DNA from: Roseiflexus sp.
GTDB lineage: Bacteria > Chloroflexota > Chloroflexia > Chloroflexales > Roseiflexaceae
Reading direction: 5' to 3'
NCBI GenBank assembly: GCA_017743475.1
Contig: JAGHYV010000001.1
Span: forward strand, 1 to 64,000
DNA: 64,000 nt
Part shown: positions 38,823 through 47,314 of the stretch, in pieces
Layout of the letters: every line of letters begins with the position of its first letter
Numbering within the stretch: position 1 is the first letter of the stretch
Made by a program: the position numbers and the translations under genes
The notes under the pieces: model-generated
The model's input: the letters and a program-made list of their open reading frames with translations, nothing else
What the model was told of the DNA's origin: nothing
Database searches by the model: none

Positions 38823-40178
38823 ATGTGCCAATCGTCTACATGCCCGCACTGTGGCAAACCTCTCCGTCTCTCGGCCAGATTCTGTGGTATGTGTGGAAAG
38901 CCGCTTCCTCGCCGGGCACAATCATCTCTCAACGCACTCAAACACCGCTCCCGCGTTCTGGGCGGCAAGATTTTGCCTGGCCTGATCAGCTTAGCGCTCA
39001 TATGTTTTGCTCTCACTATCATCAATCCGGTGCGTCAGAATTTGCTCGCTGCCATCGGTTGGGACGAGAGCAATGCCTTACCAATCAATACGGCAACGGC
39101 AACCATAACGACTTTTGAGGTTAGAGAAACAAATGACAGCCTATCGACGCCGACGGTTGCCGTTGCGCCCCCTTCACCAACGACACATGCTGTAGCAGAA
39201 TCGAGCGATAAATCGCTCCTAGAAGTCCATGTCATCGATGTCGGGCAGGGCGATAGTATCCTGATCCGGACGCCAGAAGGGAAGACTGCTCTGATTGACG
39301 GCGGATATGACAACGGGAGAGCACTCGCGTATCTGCAGGCGGAAGGCGTAACACGTATTGATGTGATGGTCGCATCGCATCCCCACGCTGACCATATTGG
39401 TGGTTTAGTAGAAGTCCTGACAGCGCTATCAGTCGGTGAGGTCTGGACATCCGGCGCGACCCACACAACTGGCACATATGAGCGCTTTTTGGACGCGATC
39501 ATAGCAGCGAAGGTGCCGTACTACGAGGCGCGTCGAGGCGATGCTATTCCTCTCGGTAGCCTGAACTTGAACATCCTGCATAGTGATCCGAATGCAAGTG
39601 AACTGAATAACACTTCAGTTGTGTTGCGCCTGGCCTATGGTCGTATTTCGTTTCTCTTCACCGGTGACGCTGAGCACGCTGCTGAGTACGAGATGCTCGC
39701 AACCGTCCGCGATCAACTCAGCGCTACAGTTCTGAAAGTTGCTCATCACGGATCGTATACCTCATCATCGCCAGAGTTCCTTGCCGCTGTTCAACCGGCA
39801 GTTGCTATTTATTCAGCTGGCCGCGATAATACCTACGGGCACCCGCACCCTGGAACAATCCAGGCTCTCCGGCGCATAGGCGCAACAGTTTACGGAACAG
39901 ACGAACACGGTACTATTGTTATCACCACCGATGGTAAAAACTATCATGTACAGACTGAGTATGATCGTCCCCCCATCCAGGCGCCGCCAACTGATACCTG
40001 GCACGACTCAATATCCCTTATCCCCGGATCGAACCTGTCAATCGCAGATAGGGATTGTAGCGACTTCACAACTCAGGCCGAAGCACAGGCATTCTTCCTT
40101 GCCAATGGTGGACCTGGCCGTGATCCACACAGGTTAGACGGAGACAACGATGGCATTGCCTGTGAAAGGCTGCCCTGA
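38823..40178 (+). CDS. Zinc-ribbon + TM + ComEC-like MBL-fold hydrolase + C-terminal Excalibur domain
   Basis: MCQSSTCPHCGKPLRLSARFCGMCGKPLPRR; VIDVGQGDSILIRTPEGKTALIDGG, SHPHADHIGGL; C-terminal DCSDFTTQAEAQAFFLANGGPGRDPHRLDGDNDGIACERLP. Confidence 0.9.
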   Translation: MCQSSTCPHCGKPLRLSARFCGMCGKPLPRRAQSSLNALKHRSRVLGGKILPGLISLALICFALTIINPVRQNLLAAIGWDESNALPINTATATITTFEVRETNDSLSTPTVAVAPPSPTTHAVAESSDKSLLEVHVIDVGQGDSILIRTPEGKTALIDGGYDNGRALAYLQAEGVTRIDVMVASHPHADHIGGLVEVLTALSVGEVWTSGATHTTGTYERFLDAIIAAKVPYYEARRGDAIPLGSLNLNILHSDPNASELNNTSVVLRLAYGRISFLFTGDAEHAAEYEMLATVRDQLSATVLKVAHHGSYTSSSPEFLAAVQPAVAIYSAGRDNTYGHPHPGTIQALRRIGATVYGTDEHGTIVITTDGKNYHVQTEYDRPPIQAPPTDTWHDSISLIPGSNLSIADRDCSDFTTQAEAQAFFLANGGPGRDPHRLDGDNDGIACERLP

Positions 40179-40199
40179 TCAATGATAAGGAAGTGTACT

Positions 40200-40469
40200 A
40201 TGGAAGAATCGAGCTATGAGCCTGCTGTTATCGATCGTTTCGAAGGCGAATATGCCGTCATTTTGGTCGGCGAGATGCAACGACCATACGATATACTGCG
40301 CCACCGTCTGCCACCAGCTGCTCGTGAAGGAGATTGGTTGCGGATTGAACGTATTGACAATCAGATTATAACCGTTCAACTTGACCCCGAAGCCACCGCA
40401 GCAGCTCGACAACGCATTCTTTCCAAGTTAGAGCGTTTGCGTAGAGGTGAGCATCTCAGGGATGCGTAA
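40200..40469 (+). CDS. DUF3006-like small protein
   Basis: AVIDRFEGEYAVILVGEMQRPYDILRHRLPPAAREGDWL; directly downstream of the MBL gene. Confidence 0.75.
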   Translation: MEESSYEPAVIDRFEGEYAVILVGEMQRPYDILRHRLPPAAREGDWLRIERIDNQIITVQLDPEATAAARQRILSKLERLRRGEHLRDA

Positions 40470-40470
40470 C

Positions 40471-40620
40471 ATGATGTCGCTGCAAAAAGACTACATTCTT
40501 TTACAGATTTTAGTAGAAGACGACTATACCAAACTGTTCGGCAGAGTTCGGGTCGAAAGTGACTTACCACGTTTAGACCCACACTCCTGGAATACCGATA
40601 GCGTGCACCACTTTATATAG
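40471..40620 (+). CDS. Possible 49-aa ORF (MMSLQKDYILLQILVEDDYTKLFGRVRVESDLPRLDPHSWNTDSVHHFI)
   Basis: Manual translation; tightly downstream of the DUF3006 ORF; weak RBS; may be a remnant. Confidence 0.3.
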   Translation: MMSLQKDYILLQILVEDDYTKLFGRVRVESDLPRLDPHSWNTDSVHHFI

Positions 40621-42289
40621 GTGTGTCGTCCGCCAGCGCGGTGTCGTCGCAGTCGTCATCGTCAATCAGATCAATAGGTGTACGGGCAAAACGTAGCGCT
40701 GCCGCACGCGCCCGTCCATCGCGCTCCTCCGCAAGCGACCAGGTTGCATGGGAGATCAGGAGCGCCAGTTCCAGGCTGCGCCCGATCGTCAGCGCCAGGC
40801 GACGCGCGCCGCGTTCCAGGCGCCCCCGGTCGTGCGCTTCGCCGAACCAGCGTCGGGCATGGTCGAGCGCATTGCGCACACGCACGCCTGCTCTGACGAG
40901 GCTGCTGTCGTTAACGCCCTCCATCAGTTCGTCTGCCAGACTCAGGATGGCTTCCCATGTCCCCGGTTGCGCCAGTGCGCGCAGCGTGTCAAGCGCGAGC
41001 ACATTGGTCGTGCCCTCCCAGATCGGGAGCACGTGCGCGTCGCGCAGCAATGTCGGCAGACCAGTGTCCTCCACATATCCGGCCCCGCCGAACGCCTCGA
41101 TCACTTCGCTCATCACATCGACTGCCTGCCGTCCAGTTGTCAGTTTTGTGATCGAGGTCAGAACACGCAGCAGATGTCGCTGACGCTCATCGGCGACGCC
41201 GGTTTCTTCGGCACCCAACAATCCGGCGGTCAGAAAACTCAGGTGGAATGCGCCCTCGAATTCTGCCTGCAACGTTGCCAGGGTTTCGGTATGGAGCGGT
41301 TGCCGGTTCAGTGGCGCATCGAAGGCAACGCGCCGACGGGCGTAATCGCGCGCCAGGGCAATGCCCCGGCGCATGAACGACGCTGCCGAGACGCTGTTCC
41401 AGATACGGGTGACCTGGAGCATCGGCACAATCGCGCGCACTCCACCGTTCGGCGCACCGACCAGTCGCGCTGGCGTCCCTTCCAGGCTCAATTCGGCGGT
41501 CGGCACCTTGCGCGTGCCGAGTTTGTCCTTCAAACGATTGACACGAATTCCCTGGAGACGCCCCTCGTCGTCACGCAGTTCGATGTAGAAGAGCGCCAGC
41601 CCGCGACTGCCAGGCGGGTTGCCATCGGGTCGCGCCAGCGCCAATGCCATCTGCCCGGTCGTTGCCGAGGTGAACCATTTTCTGCCGAACAATCGCCAGA
41701 TGCCATCAAAACCCGGACGGGCGATGGTTTCGGTGCGACTGACATCGGAACCGCCGGGGAGTTCGGTCATCCACTGCCCACTCGTCCAGCAGCGATCCGG
41801 GTCACGACTGATCAGGCGCGGCAGGGCGCGGTCGATCAGGGTAGCGTCCCCCGCTTCCACCAGGGTGCGCGCTGCGCCGTCACTCATCGCCAGCGGGCAG
41901 GTGTACACATCGGTCGAGGGGTGGAACAGGTATACGAGCGCAAACTGCACGATCCGTGAGAGTGCGCCATAGGTTCGTTCATAAGGCAGCGCGACCAGCC
42001 CATATTGGGCGGCGAGCCTCGCGGCGTGCTTCCAGAGCGGCGATACCTCAATGTGGTCGATACGTTCACCCCAGGCGTCCCACTGCGTCAGTATCGGCTC
42101 GTTGAGGCGGTCAGCCAGGTGCAGGCGGTACAGTTCACCCCCTGCCAGTTCGCCCATCGTTGTCAGATCGGGTTCAACCTGTGCCAGCACATCACGCGGC
42201 AATGCGCGGCGCAGGAACGACCGGAGCACCCGGTCGTCGGTGTACTGGTTCCCCAACGATGGGGGTTGCTGATGGAACAGTTCGATCAT
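40613..42289 (-). CDS. AidB-like acyl-CoA dehydrogenase
   Basis: SDGAARTLVEAG, WTSGQWMTELPGGSDVSRTETIA, FGGAGYVEDTGLPTLLRDAHVLPIWEGTTNVLALD. Confidence 0.9.
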   Translation of the reverse strand: MIELFHQQPPSLGNQYTDDRVLRSFLRRALPRDVLAQVEPDLTTMGELAGGELYRLHLADRLNEPILTQWDAWGERIDHIEVSPLWKHAARLAAQYGLVALPYERTYGALSRIVQFALVYLFHPSTDVYTCPLAMSDGAARTLVEAGDATLIDRALPRLISRDPDRCWTSGQWMTELPGGSDVSRTETIARPGFDGIWRLFGRKWFTSATTGQMALALARPDGNPPGSRGLALFYIELRDDEGRLQGIRVNRLKDKLGTRKVPTAELSLEGTPARLVGAPNGGVRAIVPMLQVTRIWNSVSAASFMRRGIALARDYARRRVAFDAPLNRQPLHTETLATLQAEFEGAFHLSFLTAGLLGAEETGVADERQRHLLRVLTSITKLTTGRQAVDVMSEVIEAFGGAGYVEDTGLPTLLRDAHVLPIWEGTTNVLALDTLRALAQPGTWEAILSLADELMEGVNDSSLVRAGVRVRNALDHARRWFGEAHDRGRLERGARRLALTIGRSLELALLISHATWSLAEERDGRARAAALRFARTPIDLIDDDDCDDTALADDTPI

Positions 42290-42439
42290 AGCGTTTCCAT
42301 TCACAATACGCCGATCATCGCTGCGACTATTATACGAATTTTGCCAGTCACGGATAATGCCAGATCGTTGAACCTTTGTGATGTACAATATATCTGCACA
42401 TAGCGGAGCGCAGCCACGATTGATTTGGGGTAATGACGT

Positions 42440-43357
42440 ATGTCGTATCCGGCGTACCTGGATCTCTACGATCGGGGAGTGCTGCACGAACGTGCTGCCA
42501 TCGCGCAAGAGCGACTGGCGTCCTGCACGCTCTGCCCGCTGGCGTGTCGCGCTGATCGCCTGCACGACGAGGCGGGAGAGTGCCGCATCGGGCGGGAGGC
42601 GATTGTTGCGTCGTTCGGTCCGCATTTTGGCGAGGAAGATGTGCTGCGCGGCTGGCGCGGCTCCGGGACGGTGTTCTTCAGCGGGTGTAACCTACGTTGC
42701 GTCTACTGCCAGAACTATGACATCAGCCAGTTCGTCAGCGGGCATGCGGTTGATGCTGCGCGTCTGGCGGACATCTTTCTCGACATCCAGCGCGATGGGT
42801 GCCATAATCTCAATCTGGTGACGCCAACCCACGTGATTGCGCAGATCCTGGAAGCGCTGACGATCGCCATTCCGCGCGGTCTGCGCCTGCCCATTGTCTA
42901 CAACACATCCGGGTACGACTCGGTTGCAGCGTTGCGGCTCCTCGACGGTATAGTGGACATCTATATGCCAGACGTCAAGTACAGCGACTCGGCAATCGGT
43001 CAGCAGTACTCAGGCATTCCCCACTACTGGGAAGTGGTGCGTCCGGCGCTGCGCGAAATGCACCGCCAGGTTGGCGACCTGCGTATCGAGCGCGGGCTGG
43101 CAGTGCGCGGGCTGCTGATCCGCCATCTGGTGCTGCCGGGGCGACTCGCCGGTTCACAGGAGGTGCTCCGCTTTATTGCCGAAGAGATTTCGCGCGATTC
43201 GTGGATCAATCTGATGGATCAGTACTATCCGGCGTATCGCGCCTTTGGCTATCGTGAGTTGACGCGGCGCCTGACACCGAACGAATATGCTGAGGTCGTT
43301 GCCTGTGCCCGTTCACTTGGGTTGCACCGCGGCATTCCGCTGGACACGACCCGATGA
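42440..43357 (+). CDS. Radical SAM protein, PflA-like
   Basis: TVFFSGCNLRCVYCQNYDIS (CxxxCxxC); CTLCPLACRADR N-terminal Cys motif. Confidence 0.92.
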   Translation: MSYPAYLDLYDRGVLHERAAIAQERLASCTLCPLACRADRLHDEAGECRIGREAIVASFGPHFGEEDVLRGWRGSGTVFFSGCNLRCVYCQNYDISQFVSGHAVDAARLADIFLDIQRDGCHNLNLVTPTHVIAQILEALTIAIPRGLRLPIVYNTSGYDSVAALRLLDGIVDIYMPDVKYSDSAIGQQYSGIPHYWEVVRPALREMHRQVGDLRIERGLAVRGLLIRHLVLPGRLAGSQEVLRFIAEEISRDSWINLMDQYYPAYRAFGYRELTRRLTPNEYAEVVACARSLGLHRGIPLDTTR

Positions 43358-43848
43358 GCAGCGATAGTTACGACATCCTACGGCGCGCTGTGGTCGAGGC
43401 GCTCGGTCCACGCGCAACACCCGAACGCCGACGTCAGATTGCGGCAGAACTGCGTGCGCTCGCTGAACAACAGGAACGTATGGCGCAACGTGCGGAGAAT
43501 CAAGCGGCACCTGGCGAATCCGCGCGCCGCGCTGATCGTGCTGTCGGGATGTACATCCGTATTCGTCATGAACCCGACCCACACACCGGGGCGCGCCGTA
43601 TCCGCCTTCTGTTTGGCAAGCAGATCTGGTTTGACCTTGGCAGCCCGGAGCAGATCATCATCCAGCGTGTTGGCACGGAGATCTGGATCACTGCCTCCAA
43701 AGGCGCGGGTGGTCTGCGCGTCGAAACAGATGTGGGATTGCCGGGGTGCATCGTTCCCGATGGTACACCACTCGACCAGCTGGCGCCAGGGCGCTATGCT
43801 GCAATGTTGCGCGCCGGGGCGCTGGTTATTGGGGCGCGTAGTGGGTAG
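43354..43848 (+). CDS. Hypothetical protein coupled to the radical SAM gene
   Basis: 164 aa; ATGA overlap with 42440-43357. Confidence 0.75.
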   Translation: MSSDSYDILRRAVVEALGPRATPERRRQIAAELRALAEQQERMAQRAENQAAPGESARRADRAVGMYIRIRHEPDPHTGARRIRLLFGKQIWFDLGSPEQIIIQRVGTEIWITASKGAGGLRVETDVGLPGCIVPDGTPLDQLAPGRYAAMLRAGALVIGARSG

Positions 43849-43915
43849 CGTGGTTGTTCCACCTGTCTGCAGTACGGCATCCACATAACGATGCACGCCT
43901 AGCCACGCGCAGGCA

Positions 43916-44968
43916 CTACGTTTGTTCAGGGTCGTCGATGAATCCACTGATGTTGATTGCCAGCAACTGTCCGGGGTCTGGTTCAGCGCGCGCTTCGATC
44001 AGCGTCAACCATTTGACCCACACGAACCCGCGTTCGCCGGGCGCCACGAGGCGGGCAGGCGCACCATGACCATGACTGAGCAGTTCGTCGCCGACCCGCA
44101 CAGCAATCAACGCTTCCCGCGCCTGCGCCAGCGGCAGACTCCAGCGGTACCCGGTGATCGATACGAAGCGTATCCAGCGCGTCTCCGGCAGAATCCCCGC
44201 CCGGTCGAGTAATGCACCCACCCGCATACCGCTCCAGCGCTGAGTGGTGTAGAAGCCGCCAGTGCAGTCGAGGGTCGCAATCAACTCGTCACGGACGTCG
44301 AGTTCATCGCGGGTTGCGGCATATGGTGTGGCAACCAGTCCGGCAATGCGCAACCTCCAGGTCGCCACGTCGAGTGGCGCCGGACGATCCGCCATCCAGC
44401 TGACGACCGGAAAGGCATTCCCGCTGAAACTTGCCACTTCGCGCGAGCCGGTAAAACGTCGCTGTGCGCCTGCCATCCCCAACCCGCCGATGAGTCGCTC
44501 CTGAATGGGCCAGATCAGCGCTGCGCCAAGCGCAAACGCTCCTGCGCGCAACGCCTGCCGCCGGGTGCGATCCGTCGGACGCAAGGGTTTGGCACGGATG
44601 ACCATGTGCGCGGATAGAGCGACGGTCAGCACGATGCCGAGCAGAATGTGCCAGTTCAGGAGGTTGTATCCGAGGATTACGAGATCGCCGCCGCCGATCC
44701 AGGCGATGCCGCAGAGGATCGTCAGCACAGCCAGGAGGGTTGTCGTCAATCCCGCCCAGGCGCGTGGATCACGCATGCCCGGCAGCATGCGCCTGCCGAC
44801 ACGCGCCAGTTTGGGGAACAGTAACAACAGTACCAGGTAACCGGTCGCGCCGTGCAGCGCAAAAACCCACCATCCCTCCGGTCGCCCGACGGTAAGAGTC
44901 CAGAGACCAGTGGCGAAAGCGGCGCCGGTTGCCAGCGCCAGACTCCAATCGGTTGCTCGCGGTCGCAT
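43916..44968 (-). CDS. Membrane-anchored molybdopterin-dependent oxidoreductase (sulfite-oxidase/YedY-like) with N-terminal multi-TM region
   Basis: VSWMADRPAPLDVATWRLRIAGLV; ELIATLDCTGGFYTTQRWSGMRVGALLDRAG; several N-terminal TM helices with His. Confidence 0.85.
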   Translation of the reverse strand: MRPRATDWSLALATGAAFATGLWTLTVGRPEGWWVFALHGATGYLVLLLLFPKLARVGRRMLPGMRDPRAWAGLTTTLLAVLTILCGIAWIGGGDLVILGYNLLNWHILLGIVLTVALSAHMVIRAKPLRPTDRTRRQALRAGAFALGAALIWPIQERLIGGLGMAGAQRRFTGSREVASFSGNAFPVVSWMADRPAPLDVATWRLRIAGLVATPYAATRDELDVRDELIATLDCTGGFYTTQRWSGMRVGALLDRAGILPETRWIRFVSITGYRWSLPLAQAREALIAVRVGDELLSHGHGAPARLVAPGERGFVWVKWLTLIEARAEPDPGQLLAINISGFIDDPEQT

Positions 44969-45166
44969 ATAGATTTGGTTCCCGTGTTCACCAGGATTAT
45001 AGCATGGTGCGCCTGTTTTGGAAGGCGGCAGCTCTGGTTATGTAGCCCCAAAAACCGCACCCTGCGATGTGGGAAGGGGGAGTCCTGAAAGGCGCGTCTG
45101 ATGCCATAAGAAGCGGATCGCCCTTTTTGTGGTGTGATAAGAGAACACAATCCAATATCTAGGATT

Positions 45167-45197
45167 CTATCCACAGTTATCCACAATTTGTGCATAA
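45167..45197. promoter_or_regulatory. Cluster of three DnaA-box-like 9-mers
   Basis: CTATCCACA (45167-45175), TTATCCACA (45177-45185), TTATGCACA on minus strand (45189-45197). Confidence 0.65.
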
Positions 45198-45208
45198 CGA
45201 TGACGATT

Positions 45209-46336
45209 CTATGACAGATTCGATGAGTCCTGCCGCCCCACGGTGCGGGTCATGGCGCGCTGCAGCGCCGAACCAAGGTCGCTGAACACTTCGACATCAC
45301 GCAGATGCACACCGAGTGCAACGATTGTTTGTGCGACTTCCGGGCGCACCCCCACCAGGGCGACATTTGCGCCAAGCAGCCGCAGCCCCTGGACGAGATC
45401 CATCAATCCCCGCGCGACATGCGCATCGATCATCGGGACGCCGGTGACATCCAGGATGAGCAGGCGGGCGCGCGTGCGTTCTACCTGTTTCAGAACCTGA
45501 CTCTGCAACTGCTGCATCCGCTCCTGATCCAGCGCCCCAACCAGCGGCGCCACCAGCACCTCATGTCCTACCGGCAGGATGGGCAGGCTGAGATCGCGAA
45601 TCACCTCGCGCTGCCCGGCGATTTCTTTCAGCAACTGATCCTGACGCAGCGTCTTCTGTTCGAGTTCCCGCAGCATTTGCTGAAGTGCCTCGGTTTGCAT
45701 TTCAACGCGCCGGTCGAGTTCTTCATTGAGCGCCTTCAGTTCAGCGTTCGCTTGATTGGCACGCTTTACTTCGTCGCGCAACTGGCGCTGGAGATGAGTG
45801 TGACCAACACTGATCAGCGTGCCGATCAGCGCAGTGAACATGATGATCAGTCCGTTAGCCACAAACATCGCCAACCGTAGCGCGGCAATCGACTCGGATA
45901 AGGGCCTTGACAGTGGCATCGTATAGATAAGCTCCATTCCTGTCAGGACTCCGACAAGCGCAACGATCATCCAGACCGGTCGCAGCGCGGCGGATGCCAT
46001 CAGCAGCGGGGTTAGAAGAAACATCGGCGTGATGAAAGAATCGTTGTTGAAGATCGCACTGCCAGTGAGACCGACAATCGCCATACCGACGAGTATTCCC
46101 CCTGCCAGATCGATAGAACCTCTTCGCGTCAGAACGATCACGATCGTCTGGACGATGAGACTGATAGCGACCGGTATGAGAACCTGTGGCGACAGACGCC
46201 CGACAAAACCAACATAGATCGTCAGCAGGAGCGCCATAATTTGCAGCCCGGCTGCCATCAGGATGATGTTGAAACCTCTCCGCTGTGCGTCTTCATCGGC
46301 ATGGCGGACACGTATCATCTTTGATACATGGTGCAT
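45209..46336 (-). CDS. Membrane STAS-domain protein (RsbR-like anti-sigma-factor antagonist)
   Basis: About six TM segments, coiled coil, then LPVGHEVLVAPLVGALDQERMQQLQSQVLKQVERTRARLLILDVTGVPMIDAHVARGL. Confidence 0.85.
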   Translation of the reverse strand: MHHVSKMIRVRHADEDAQRRGFNIILMAAGLQIMALLLTIYVGFVGRLSPQVLIPVAISLIVQTIVIVLTRRGSIDLAGGILVGMAIVGLTGSAIFNNDSFITPMFLLTPLLMASAALRPVWMIVALVGVLTGMELIYTMPLSRPLSESIAALRLAMFVANGLIIMFTALIGTLISVGHTHLQRQLRDEVKRANQANAELKALNEELDRRVEMQTEALQQMLRELEQKTLRQDQLLKEIAGQREVIRDLSLPILPVGHEVLVAPLVGALDQERMQQLQSQVLKQVERTRARLLILDVTGVPMIDAHVARGLMDLVQGLRLLGANVALVGVRPEVAQTIVALGVHLRDVEVFSDLGSALQRAMTRTVGRQDSSNLS

Positions 46337-46436
46337 GGTGTGTCTTCCTCTTTTTTGAGCGATGACAGGAACGAAAGAGAGTATGCAAGGTTGGTGTTGC
46401 CTGATCTCCCGCTTGTTCGTCACGCAACCATTGACA

Positions 46437-46467
46437 TTGACCGCTGCACGTATTGCACAGCGGTCAA
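46437..46467. other. Inverted repeat, 10-bp perfect stem
   Basis: TTGACCGCTG-cacgtattgca-CAGCGGTCAA. Confidence 0.7.
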
Positions 46468-46480
46468 CTTCAAAAAGCGT

Positions 46481-47233
46481 CTACATCCCTAACCCGCGCA
46501 GGTACTCATAACTCATCCGCACGCTTTCGAGCGGCGGGCGCTGACAGACATCCTGCTCGACGACGAACCATTGTGCGCCAGTGTTGTGCGCAGCGTTCAG
46601 GATCGCGGGGATATCCAGCGTTCCAGAGCCAACTTCGGCGAATGTGCGGCTGCCGGGCGCCATGTCCTTCAAATGAATCAGCGGCGCGCGTCCGGCGAAC
46701 TCGCCGATCAACTGCACCGGATCGACGCTAGCATACGCTGCCCAGTACACATCGATCTCGAACGCCACGTGACGCGGATCGCACTCGTGCAACAGGATGT
46801 GCAGCCCGGTGGTGTCGTCACGTGGGTGCAACTCAAAGTCGTGGTGATGGTAACAGAAGGTCAACCCGGCGCGACTGACCCTTTCGCCGATGCCACTGAG
46901 AACGCGCGCCAGCGCACGGTAGTCGTCGGCGCTGCTGCGGCGCTCTGGCGGCATCCAGGGGCAGATGAGATACGGCGCGCCAAGCGTCTGCATGTCTGCA
47001 AGAACGGTGTCAAGTTGACTCTCCAGCGCCTGGATTGGCACGTGAGCGCCTGACACGATCAACCCGATTGCGTCGAGTTCGCGGCGCAGTTCTGCTGCAC
47101 CCATGCTGCCGATGCCCGCCACTTCGACGGCGCCATACCCGATCTCTTTCACCTTCTTCAGCGTCCCGACATAATCGACGGATACCAGGTCGCGCAGGGT
47201 GTACATCTGAAGCGATAGCGGGTTCGTAGCCAT
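46481..47233 (-). CDS. Sugar phosphate isomerase/epimerase (xylose-isomerase-like TIM barrel)
   Basis: LSLQMYTLRDLVSVDYVGTLKKVKEIGYGAVEVAG; FCYHHHDFE; HLKDMAPGSRTFAEVGSGTLDIPAIL. Confidence 0.9.
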   Translation of the reverse strand: MATNPLSLQMYTLRDLVSVDYVGTLKKVKEIGYGAVEVAGIGSMGAAELRRELDAIGLIVSGAHVPIQALESQLDTVLADMQTLGAPYLICPWMPPERRSSADDYRALARVLSGIGERVSRAGLTFCYHHHDFELHPRDDTTGLHILLHECDPRHVAFEIDVYWAAYASVDPVQLIGEFAGRAPLIHLKDMAPGSRTFAEVGSGTLDIPAILNAAHNTGAQWFVVEQDVCQRPPLESVRMSYEYLRGLGM

Positions 47234-47314
47234 ACCGTGTATCCTTATGGACTATAATGTGCTATATCCGTCAATGGTTTCACTTATTGTCAGTTTTGTC
47301 AAACGAGCGCTACT

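Noticed and set aside
40748-41959. 403-aa plus-strand ORF
   Set aside because: Antisense to the AidB-like acyl-CoA dehydrogenase, which has clear family motifs.
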